Of a stretch of DNA of 64,000 bases, positions 39,401 to 46,945 are shown in pieces. Every line of letters begins with the position of its first letter. Within the stretch, counting starts at the first letter, position 1. The notes beneath the pieces were generated by a model. It was not told where the DNA came from and searched no databases. It saw only the letters and a list, made by a program, of their open reading frames with translations. The translations under genes and the position numbers were made by a program. The stretch is taken from assembly GCA_030949725.1 (NCBI GenBank), contig JAUZSE010000025.1:124001-188000 (forward strand), read 5' to 3'. The DNA comes from Sulfurovum sp. (lineage in GTDB: Bacteria > Campylobacterota > Campylobacteria > Campylobacterales > Sulfurovaceae).

Positions 39401-39557
39401 TACCTTCTGCATGTACATAAGCAGGTGTTGCAATAATCGCTATCAAAACTAAAGAAATACGAAGCAGATATGTGCGCAAGCTAGCAAATAAAGAAAAATG
39501 CATCAAAAAAACAAATGGGACAAGCAATAAATTCAAAAGAGTCTTTAAACGTTTCAT
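33467..39557 (-). CDS. Giant exported adhesin-like protein (Calx-beta, DUF11, cadherin-like domains), frameshifted
   Basis: About 2029 residues joined. The start at 39557 (ATGAAACG, AAAGGT site 5-10 nt upstream) is preferred over a TTG 7 codons before. A long hydrophobic N-terminus ending 'IIATPAYVHA' is a probable signal. Next come a Calx-beta-like region ('SGEQTVTVQIEID', 'DIEKDEEFYIRIYD'), two DUF11 repeats ('DFYIKDDTVTYTLRARNLGPS', 'VGDTVEFTITTTNKG'), a putative-Ig segment ('ISGLPPGLSMDAAGHISGTL') and a cadherin-like piece ('GTVTCSPDGNFTYVP'). The remaining 1300 residues are Asn/Asp/Thr-rich with scattered cysteine pairs. The frame changes near 38561; dropping one base joins 'KTVDNTTPQVGD', the standard DUF11 pattern. 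Layout with pseudopilins recalls MSHA-type MshQ, an inference. Confidence 0.83.
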
Positions 39558-39604
39558 AACAGTACCTTTTATACTCAAAATTTCTATATAGGAGAAAGAT
39601 AACA

Positions 39605-39622
39605 GTAAGTGTTATAACTTAC
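39605..39622 (-). promoter_or_regulatory. Hairpin downstream of the riboswitch (possible expression platform)
   Basis: In the adhesin transcript GUAAGU (39622-39617) pairs with ACUUAC (39610-39605) around a UAUAAC loop. The ACUUACUG octamer on its 3' side also occurs in the aptamer's first hairpin, so the two structures could compete. No long U run follows, so a plain intrinsic terminator is not obvious. Confidence 0.45.
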
Positions 39623-39626
39623 GTTT

Positions 39627-39700
39627 GGGGTAACCCGGCTGTCTAACTGGAGACCCGTGGTTTTCTGTCCTTACTTCGCAGTAAGTTTAGCCTTTTCACT
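39627..39700 (-). ncRNA. GEMM-I (cyclic di-GMP class I type) riboswitch in the adhesin operon leader
   Basis: Read on the minus strand. GGCUAAAC is followed by a hairpin CUUACU-GCGA-AGUAAG with a GNRA tetraloop (39685-39670), then GGACAGAAAACC, then the conserved CCACGGGUCU, a short GUCU/AGAC hairpin (loop CCAGUU), and the hallmark ACAGCCGGGUUACC (39642-39629). Order, tetraloop and the two conserved blocks match the GEMM family; the 'GGACGCAAAGCC' block is changed to GGACAGAAAACC. The leader ends about 70 nt before the adhesin ATG. Ligand c-di-GMP is most likely from family knowledge; cGAMP variants exist and are not excluded. Confidence 0.78.
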
Positions 39701-39794
39701 ATGTAGTACTGATAGAATAACATAGCTAATCTAAAATAAATATTAAATAACAATTATTTATAGTTGGAAATAAAAATATTCGCGTTGGGGAGGT

Positions 39795-39953
39795 TTATTT
39801 ATTTTTATGTATTTCGTAACATTTTGTACTTCCACAAAATGGACATTTAACTTCTGTATAGTTTTTAGCAGTTAAATATTTGTCAGTAAAACATTCATTA
39901 CATTTATCGCAAAAATAACTTTTCTCTTTTTTCTTTTCAAACAAACCAAACAT
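39795..39953 (-). CDS. Small zinc-ribbon protein, 52 residues
   Basis: Found by hand translation. The protein starts 'MFGLFEKKKEKSYFCDKC' and has CDKCNEC near residues 15-21 and CPFCGSTKC near 37-45, a two-knuckle zinc ribbon. An AAAGG ribosome site lies 7 nt before the ATG. It sits alone upstream of the riboswitch, on the same strand. The rest of 39579-40190 holds the riboswitch leader, this gene and an AT-rich stretch (39954-40190) that should contain the bamD promoter. Function unknown. Confidence 0.65.
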   Translation of the reverse strand: MFGLFEKKKEKSYFCDKCNECFTDKYLTAKNYTEVKCPFCGSTKCYEIHKNK

Positions 39954-40190
39954 GTAAAACCTTTATCATTAATGTAGATTACCCAACTATATTATAGGGT
40001 ACAAATTATAGCCAATAAATATTAAAGCTTTATGTTTCTACTGCTAAAAACTTTTGAGCTTTTTTAAGATAAGTATACTCTAAATCATTCAAAAAAATAT
40101 TTATATCTTATAAATGCAAAAATATCATATGTTTTTTACATACTTTGAGCTATTATAAAGATATAACTATTTCAAGAACAGGATTCAAAT

Positions 40191-40835
40191 TTGAAGAAAC
40201 GTATTTTATTGGGTTTGGCAATGGCGTTTGTATTTGCAGGATGTAGTGGCAAGGATGAAGAGGTGGCGGAGTTCAATAAACCAGCATTGTACTGGTATCA
40301 GAAGATAGCCAATAGTATCTCCCAAGGCAATATGGACAAAGCAGATGCCTATTATATCTCTTTGAAGAGTGAGCATATGCGTTCACTTTTGATGCCAACT
40401 ACGATGATGATGCTCTCTCATGCACATATAAACAAAGAAGAATATTTGCTTGCTAATTATTATCTAGATGAATATAACAAACGCTATGGCGAAGGTGACA
40501 GTCGTGAGTATACAGACTTTATGAAACTCAAAGCATCCTTTTTGGGTGTGAAAGATGTGTATAAAGATCAAAAACTTATCATGGATAGTATAGCCTCTTC
40601 GAAAGTGTATATCTATCGTTACCCTGGTTCTGCTTATGCACCACTTGTCAATACGATGCTCATACGCTTACATATGAGTCAATATCTTCTCAATGAAAAC
40701 ATTGCAGCATTGTATGATAGAACAGACAAACCCAATGCAGCCAAAATATATAGAGAAAAAAACAAAGGCTCTGTAGTAGAGATGGCCGATATCACAGCAC
40801 CTGAAAAAGGTATTATTGGTATGGTGTTTGATTGA
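40191..40835 (+). CDS. bamD: Outer membrane assembly lipoprotein BamD
   Basis: 214 residues from a TTG start with an AGGA site upstream. The lipoprotein signal 'LGLAMAFVFAGCSGKDEE' has a lipobox cysteine near residue 19. TPR-like helices follow: 'ALYWYQKIANSISQGNMDKADAYY', 'MMMLSHAHINKEEYLLANYYLDEYNKRYG', 'VYIYRYPGSAYAPLVNTMLIRL', and 'YYDR'-like repeats as in YfiO/BamD. It is part of the BAM complex that inserts beta-barrels. In epsilonproteobacteria bamD is commonly followed by lon, as here. Confidence 0.9.
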   Translation: MKKRILLGLAMAFVFAGCSGKDEEVAEFNKPALYWYQKIANSISQGNMDKADAYYISLKSEHMRSLLMPTTMMMLSHAHINKEEYLLANYYLDEYNKRYGEGDSREYTDFMKLKASFLGVKDVYKDQKLIMDSIASSKVYIYRYPGSAYAPLVNTMLIRLHMSQYLLNENIAALYDRTDKPNAAKIYREKNKGSVVEMADITAPEKGIIGMVFD

Positions 40836-40886
40836 TACCTAATACAAAAAAATTAAAAATTAAAATTTAACTCCAAAGGATTATTT

Positions 40887-43307
40887 ATGCAACTTAGCGA
40901 TTACGATGCATTACCCACTACTCTTCCGATTGTCGTAGAGGATGAACTTTTTCTTTATCCTTTTATGATTAGTCCTATTTTTCTTACAAACAAACAAGAC
41001 ATAGCAGCCGTTACAGCTGCGATGGAAAATGATTCTTTACTTTTTGTTACTTCTTCCATACCTGGTAAAGAGGAAAAAAGGGATTTTGATGCCATGTATA
41101 AAGTAGGTGTGATAGGCTCTATCATGCGTAAGGTACAGATACCTGATGGTAGAGTAAAGATACTTTTTCAAGGACTCTCACGAGGTAAAATACTTGAACC
41201 ACAAGAAGGAACGTTTAATCGTGCTATCATTGATAAAGTAGAATTAGAAGACTTTAATACACTTAAAGCAGATGCACTTATGGATATATTGAAAGATAAG
41301 ATCAAAAAACTTTCTTCTTTAAACTCTCAAATACCTGTGGATCTTATACGAACCATAGAAGAAAATGATGAGCCTAACCGTATAGCAGACCTGGTTTCCT
41401 CAATGTTAAAACTAGAAAAAAAAGTAGCGTATGCACTCTACATTGAGCTTCAGATTGAAAAGCGTTTGTTGGGACTTATAGATATAGTGACTTCTGAGAT
41501 AGAAGCTGCGAAAATACAAAGGGAAATACGCACAAAAGTACATAGCAAAATAGAACAAACCAACAAAGAATATTTCTTAAAAGAACAACTTAAAGAGATA
41601 CAAGAAGAGTTGGGTATGGATACGCAAAGAGAAGAAGAGATTGCTACTTTTCGTGAAAAAGTTGCAGCACTTAAACCTCATATGCAAGAAGATGCCTTTA
41701 AAGAAATTTCTAAGCAGTTGGACCGTTTTGCACGTATGAATCCTGATTCAGCAGATGCCAATGTACTTCAAACCTATTTGGAATGGGTACTTGAACTTCC
41801 TTTTGGAAAGTTGACGAAGAAACACCTTAGTGTAAAAGATGTTTCATCCGAACTTGATAAAGACCATTATTCATTAGAAAAACCCAAAGAACGTATCGTT
41901 GAGTTTTTTTCTGTACGAGAACTTGCAGAGCTTAGAGGTATCAAACAAAAAGTCTCAGGTGGTGTGATCCTTTGTTTGGTAGGACCTCCAGGTGTAGGTA
42001 AAACTTCACTGGCAAACTCTATAGCCACGGCACTGGGGCGACCATTGGTGCGTATGGCACTGGGTGGACTAGAAGATGTGAATGAGCTTAGAGGACACAG
42101 ACGCACTTATGTGGGTGCAATGCCTGGGCGTTTGGTGCAAGGACTGATAGAAGCTAAGAGTATGGATCCTGTCATTGTACTAGATGAGATAGATAAAGTA
42201 GGTCGTAGTACGAGGGGTGATCCCACAGCTGCATTACTGGAAATACTTGATCCTGAACAAAATTCTAAATATAGAGATTATTATCTGAATTTCAATATTG
42301 ATTTGAGTAAAGCTATTTTTATTGCGACTGCCAATGATGTAGGAAGAATACCTGCACCTTTACGTGATAGGATGGAGTTTATAGGGTTGAGTTCTTATAC
42401 ACCTAAAGAGAAGTTTGAGATTGCGAAGCGTTATCTGATTCCTCAAGAGCTGAAGAAGCATGCTTTAAAAAGAAGAGAGTTTTCTATTACAGATAAAGCA
42501 TTAAAAATTCTTATTGATGAATATACTAGAGAAGCAGGGGTGAGAAATTTACGCCGTAGGGTATCTGGATTGATGCGTAAAACTGCTAGACAACTATTGG
42601 AAGACAATACAAAAGAAAAAATCACTGTAAACAAAAATAACTTAGGTAGATTTACAGATAAAAAAGTTTTTGAGATTTCTTTGGTTGAGGATAAACCACA
42701 AGTAGGCGTTGTCTCTGGATTGGCATGGACTGCTGTAGGTGGGGATGTATTGACCATTGAAGCGATCAAAATCAAAGGTAAGGGTGGATTTCAGCTCACA
42801 GGAAGCTTAGGTGATGTGATGAAAGAGTCTGTACGTATAGCCCATTCGGTGGTTAAGATACTTATAGATAAAGGTGATTTACCTATCTCCTCATCGGTGA
42901 TACCACACTCTGCAAAAGAGAGAGAAGAAGGTATACACGTAGATGCTTCTGAAGTGTATAAGCGTTATGACCTTCATATACATGTACCAGAAGGTGCAAC
43001 TCCTAAAGATGGTCCATCTGCAGGTATTGCTATGGTGTCTACTATCGCTTCCATTTTGAGTGAACGAAAAATAGACAATAAAGTAGCTATGACAGGTGAA
43101 GTGACACTCACAGGAAAAGTGCTTCCTATCGGTGGACTTAAAGAAAAACTCATTGCTGCGTATAAAGCAGGTGTAACTAAAGCATTGATCCCTATGAAGA
43201 ATTTTGAGCGTGACTTGAAAGATATTCCAGATGAAGTAAAAAACAATATTAGAATTATTGGTGTGTCACATGTGGATGAGGTGCTAAGAGAGGTATTTGT
43301 AAAATAA
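40887..43307 (+). CDS. lon: ATP-dependent protease Lon
   Basis: 806 residues. The N-terminal LON substrate domain ('LPIVVEDELFLYPFMISPIFL'), coiled coil with 'KEQLKEIQEELG', AAA+ module with Walker A 'GPPGVGKTSLANSIA', Walker B 'VIVLDEIDKVGR', and the C-terminal protease with 'TPKDGPSAGIAM' (catalytic Ser) and a Lys in 'VLPIGGLKEKLIAA'. It degrades misfolded and regulatory proteins in the cytoplasm. The gene is intact. It starts 51 nt after bamD and is probably cotranscribed. Confidence 0.97.
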   Translation: MQLSDYDALPTTLPIVVEDELFLYPFMISPIFLTNKQDIAAVTAAMENDSLLFVTSSIPGKEEKRDFDAMYKVGVIGSIMRKVQIPDGRVKILFQGLSRGKILEPQEGTFNRAIIDKVELEDFNTLKADALMDILKDKIKKLSSLNSQIPVDLIRTIEENDEPNRIADLVSSMLKLEKKVAYALYIELQIEKRLLGLIDIVTSEIEAAKIQREIRTKVHSKIEQTNKEYFLKEQLKEIQEELGMDTQREEEIATFREKVAALKPHMQEDAFKEISKQLDRFARMNPDSADANVLQTYLEWVLELPFGKLTKKHLSVKDVSSELDKDHYSLEKPKERIVEFFSVRELAELRGIKQKVSGGVILCLVGPPGVGKTSLANSIATALGRPLVRMALGGLEDVNELRGHRRTYVGAMPGRLVQGLIEAKSMDPVIVLDEIDKVGRSTRGDPTAALLEILDPEQNSKYRDYYLNFNIDLSKAIFIATANDVGRIPAPLRDRMEFIGLSSYTPKEKFEIAKRYLIPQELKKHALKRREFSITDKALKILIDEYTREAGVRNLRRRVSGLMRKTARQLLEDNTKEKITVNKNNLGRFTDKKVFEISLVEDKPQVGVVSGLAWTAVGGDVLTIEAIKIKGKGGFQLTGSLGDVMKESVRIAHSVVKILIDKGDLPISSSVIPHSAKEREEGIHVDASEVYKRYDLHIHVPEGATPKDGPSAGIAMVSTIASILSERKIDNKVAMTGEVTLTGKVLPIGGLKEKLIAAYKAGVTKALIPMKNFERDLKDIPDEVKNNIRIIGVSHVDEVLREVFVK

Positions 43308-43324
43308 GTAGTATGAGAAAGTAG

Positions 43325-43344
43325 GGTGTGTGATTACACACACC
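43325..43344. terminator. Bidirectional terminator-like hairpin between lon and the response regulator
   Basis: GGTGTGTG (43325-43332) pairs with CACACACC (43337-43344) around ATTA. It lies between two converging transcripts, with no long T run on either side. Confidence 0.55.
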
Positions 43345-43350
43345 TATAAG

Positions 43351-43716
43351 CTATGTCCATTGTGCTATTTTTGCACTAATCATTTCTTCTTTAACTGGTT
43401 TTCTTATAAAATCATTTGCTCCATTGTCAAATACTTCCGTTTTCCTTGTGTCATCTGTAGAAAGGACTATGACAGGTATATGTGAGTTCGCCATATTTGA
43501 TCTAAAAATCTTTAGAAACTCTATACCATCGACTACTGGCATCATAATATCTAATAAAATCAGATTTATATCTGTATGCTTTTTAAGTTGATCTAAGGCA
43601 GCAGAACCATTCTCGGCTTCAAGCATATCTGTGACACTTGGGTTTCTCTTCAAAAGTGTTGATAATAGTTTTCTATTGATGAAGTCATCATCAACAATAA
43701 GTACTTTTAGTGCCAT
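43351..43716 (-). CDS. Single-domain response regulator (CheY-like)
   Basis: 121 residues, only a receiver domain. 'VLIVDDDFINRKLL' supplies the acidic pocket, 'INLILLDIMMPVVDGIEFL' the phosphoacceptor Asp, 'VIVLSTDDTRKTE' the Thr/Ser switch, and 'DFIRKPVKEEM' the conserved Lys-Pro. No output domain, so it should act through protein contacts or pass phosphate on. It is 4 nt from the hybrid kinase gene upstream and is the last gene of a four-gene phosphorelay operon. Confidence 0.92.
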   Translation of the reverse strand: MALKVLIVDDDFINRKLLSTLLKRNPSVTDMLEAENGSAALDQLKKHTDINLILLDIMMPVVDGIEFLKIFRSNMANSHIPVIVLSTDDTRKTEVFDNGANDFIRKPVKEEMISAKIAQWT

Positions 43717-43720
43717 TTTT

Positions 43721-46700
43721 TTATCCTCTATATTTTGTAATAATTTTTTCTAACTCTTCTTTGGAGGCTGTATTAGAAATGTTTTCACCTAAAGTAACAG
43801 CGACTGTTTGAGGATTGTTTGTATCAGCTGATGAAATTATAGCTATATTTACATTATCGTTGCTGATGCTTTCTGTGATTAGATTGGTATCTGTAAAGAG
43901 TATATCATAATCACCAGAAGCAAGTGTTTTTTCTAGTGTATCTATATCTTTGAGTATCTCATAATCATAATCAAGATTTTTCAATACTTTTGCAATAACT
44001 CTTTTTGCTAGTAAAAACTTCTTAGCAATAAGGATCTTTTTCACTTTTTGTATAGCAGGTTCATCTATGATTAGTTCAGGAGCTTTATGCTCTACGGTAA
44101 CTACTGGGAGTATTTTTTCTTGCACTTCTTGTATTCTTTTAGGTTTTTTTACTTCTTCAGGTTTTTTTATAGCGGGTGCATTTATACTTCCCTTGTGTGC
44201 TAAAAATTTGTTGAGTATATAAAGTAATTCAGTTGTTTCTATAGGTTTGGTGATATATTCATCCATACCTTCAGCAAGAAACTTTTCTCTATCACCCTTT
44301 AGAGCATTGGCTGTTAAAGCAACAATAGGGACATGTGTCAACCCTTCATCTTCTTCATAGTCCAATATCTCATGTGTGGCTTCAATACCATCCATAACAG
44401 GCATCTGGATGTCCATCAAGAGTAGATCATATTTTCCTGACCTTCGTTTTTCAAATGATTCTAAACCATTGTTTGCAAGGTCAACAGTGACACCATGTGT
44501 TTCCAAGATACGTTTAATGAGTTTTTGGTTAATAATATTATCTTCCGTGACAAGAATATTTGCATCAAATTTGCTTTGTTGTATATCTACTGTCTCTTCA
44601 ATGAGTTGAGGCGTAACATTGGTACTATTGATCAATACGGCTTTAAATTTACTCAATGTAACAGGCTTATAGATAACATTACTTTGATCAATACCAAGTT
44701 CTTCAAGCTTATGACGACTGCTAATATTTGCCATAATAATCAGTTTGGATTTATCCATATGCTCTATAGCACTCATAATGTTTTCTGTCGCTTTATCAAT
44801 ATCAATCCAGTAATTCTTACATACATTATTGTCGCCAAGTTCTTTCAGCTGCGAAATAGATTCAAAGTGTTTGACTGATGGACCGAAATATTGAAAATAG
44901 TCTTCTAAATAATCATTAAGTTTTGTTGGAATATCGTGTGTATATTTACCAATGGTAAGATCATTAAATGCATGAGTATAATTTATTTCTGTTGAAATTA
45001 CTTCTTCTAAAGCTAAGGAGAAGAAGAAGGTTGTACCTTGGTCTTTTGCACTCTCAAGTTTAAGATCTCCACCCATAAGTTCAACAAACTGACTGGAAAT
45101 AGTAAGTCCAAGACCTGTACCTCCATATTTTCTTGTAACAGAAACATCTGCTTGAGAAAAGGCATCAAAGATACGTGACTGCTGATCTTTTGTCATACCA
45201 ATACCATTGTCCTGAACTGAGAAATGTATACGACTTATTTCATCTTCTCCAACAATTTTTTTGATTACAAGATTGATCTCTCCACCGTAAGATGTAAATT
45301 TAACGGAATTAGAAAGAAGGTTAATAACAATTTCTTTGATCTTTGTTGGGTCACCTTTGAGTTTTGCAGAGATCATCGGATCCATATAGTAGTTTAAGTC
45401 GATATTTTTTTCTGTAGCGGCAACAGCGTAGGTTTCAACAGCAGATTCAAATTCTTCAGCAGCATCAAATACGATGTTCTCAATCTCTATTTTATTGCTC
45501 TCTATTTTTGAAAGGTCTAGAATATTGTTGATAATACTCAGAAGGTTTTCTGAACTTTTATCAATAATAGATAGAAATTCATCTTGCTCTTCTGTGAGAT
45601 CTGTACTACGTAAAATCTCTGTAAAACCAACGATACCATTAAGTGGTGTTCTAATTTCATGTGACATGTTGGCAAGAAAGAGAGATTTTGCTTCATTGGC
45701 TTGTAGGGCAATGAGCTTATCATCTTTTGCTGTCTCTACAAGTTCTTCAAGGAACTTGTAGGCTTCTTTTGTACCTTCATGGGTATCGAGTTCAATATTT
45801 TCAATAGCAAGAGTGTCAGAACTCAGATACTGCTCACTACTTTTCATTTCATCAACAGCTTTATTGAGGACTTCTTCAAGTTCTTGAATATTTCTCGTAA
45901 TATCTCTCGTTGTTGTATATCCTAGATACGCAAGGATAAGAGCAAGTAACCAAATAGCCGAAGCGATAAAGAGAAGTATAAGTTGTTTTTCTAAATATAA
46001 TTCACTTTTATTCCATAGAACATTAGATACTATAAGCTCAACTTTCGAAAGCATGGTAATTTTTTTCGTTTGAAGTGCAAACCAATCAATAGCTTCTTCT
46101 ACATAGTTACCACTTCCTATATCGGTTTGAATAGCAGATGAAGTCATAGCAAGTTCTTGCATTGCTTCGATAGATGCATCATTGTTTAATAATTTTTCAA
46201 GTTGTTTACGTAGCAGTGGGTTGGTTACTTGTTTAATATCAAAAATATTTGCTTTTGCTTTGAATTGGTTCCATGTTGCAATCTCAGAAAAAGACATGGA
46301 AGACTTTTTACTCATATAATAAGAGACAAATCCTCTTTCGAGTCCTACATTTTCTTTTGCTGTATAGAGTTGAATGAGCGTAGAAATAAGTGATGAAGTT
46401 TCTGTATCAAGTGAATATTTTTTAAGGGTTAAAAGATTCTCTACAACAAGAGTTGATAGAGATTCTGTATAAGTTGCAAAAAAGACATCTTTAAAATCTA
46501 CATTTTCTGTATCTATCTTCTTTCTTATATCTTTAAGTTTGTCTATATTACTTAGAAATGTTTCAAATGATTTATTGTCTTGAAGGGTACTTTTCTCACC
46601 GAGTAATTCAATCAATAAAGGAAGGTAGCTAACATGATCTGTCATCACCTCATATCGAATATCTTTAAAGGTCTTATCTAATGTTTTTCGTTGTTTTATC

Positions 46701-46933
46701 AGCGAATTAGCAAATTCTTTTTTATTACTTCCTAAGTATAAAGCAGTCAATCCCCGCTCTTTGCCTATATTGACAAGGGCTTTGGTCAGAATGGTATTGT
46801 TGATAAGTGTTGTCTTAAGTTGATTTGCTTTTTCAAAGTTCAAATATGAAGTGATGAAGAAATAACTCGAAAGTAAAACAAGTAGTCCAATTGGCACCAT
46901 TCCAATGAGTTTAAGTCTATTACGTATAGTCAT
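43721..46933 (-). CDS. Hybrid sensor histidine kinase with periplasmic NIT-like sensor
   Basis: 1070 residues. TM1 at about 10-30 and TM2 at about 317-340 bracket a helical periplasmic domain with two ERG motifs ('GKERGLTALYLGS' at about 57, 'GLERGFVSYYMS' at about 197), the pattern of nitrate/nitrite-sensing NIT domains. Then come the H-box 'FLANMSHEIRTPLNGIVGF' (His425), the ATPase with 'NLLSNSVKF', 'DNGIGM' and 'GTGLGLTIS', a degenerate receiver, an intact receiver ('TEDNIINQKLI', 'LLLMDIQMPVMDG', 'PIVALTANA') and a C-terminal degenerate receiver-like part. Acts with the HPt protein encoded 12 nt upstream. The signal is not known; nitrate is only suggested. Confidence 0.88.
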   Translation of the reverse strand: MTIRNRLKLIGMVPIGLLVLLSSYFFITSYLNFEKANQLKTTLINNTILTKALVNIGKERGLTALYLGSNKKEFANSLIKQRKTLDKTFKDIRYEVMTDHVSYLPLLIELLGEKSTLQDNKSFETFLSNIDKLKDIRKKIDTENVDFKDVFFATYTESLSTLVVENLLTLKKYSLDTETSSLISTLIQLYTAKENVGLERGFVSYYMSKKSSMSFSEIATWNQFKAKANIFDIKQVTNPLLRKQLEKLLNNDASIEAMQELAMTSSAIQTDIGSGNYVEEAIDWFALQTKKITMLSKVELIVSNVLWNKSELYLEKQLILLFIASAIWLLALILAYLGYTTTRDITRNIQELEEVLNKAVDEMKSSEQYLSSDTLAIENIELDTHEGTKEAYKFLEELVETAKDDKLIALQANEAKSLFLANMSHEIRTPLNGIVGFTEILRSTDLTEEQDEFLSIIDKSSENLLSIINNILDLSKIESNKIEIENIVFDAAEEFESAVETYAVAATEKNIDLNYYMDPMISAKLKGDPTKIKEIVINLLSNSVKFTSYGGEINLVIKKIVGEDEISRIHFSVQDNGIGMTKDQQSRIFDAFSQADVSVTRKYGGTGLGLTISSQFVELMGGDLKLESAKDQGTTFFFSLALEEVISTEINYTHAFNDLTIGKYTHDIPTKLNDYLEDYFQYFGPSVKHFESISQLKELGDNNVCKNYWIDIDKATENIMSAIEHMDKSKLIIMANISSRHKLEELGIDQSNVIYKPVTLSKFKAVLINSTNVTPQLIEETVDIQQSKFDANILVTEDNIINQKLIKRILETHGVTVDLANNGLESFEKRRSGKYDLLLMDIQMPVMDGIEATHEILDYEEDEGLTHVPIVALTANALKGDREKFLAEGMDEYITKPIETTELLYILNKFLAHKGSINAPAIKKPEEVKKPKRIQEVQEKILPVVTVEHKAPELIIDEPAIQKVKKILIAKKFLLAKRVIAKVLKNLDYDYEILKDIDTLEKTLASGDYDILFTDTNLITESISNDNVNIAIISSADTNNPQTVAVTLGENISNTASKEELEKIITKYRG

Positions 46934-46945
46934 ATAGTTTTCCTT

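Noticed and set aside
33467-39557. Several antisense ORFs of 60-130 codons in the adhesin gene
   Set aside because: They have no ribosome sites or recognisable domains and are shadows of a long frame of biased composition.
43325-43344. GTGTGTG/CACACAC hairpin as a protein-binding operator
   Set aside because: It lies between converging genes, where a terminator role is more natural, and no second copy was seen.
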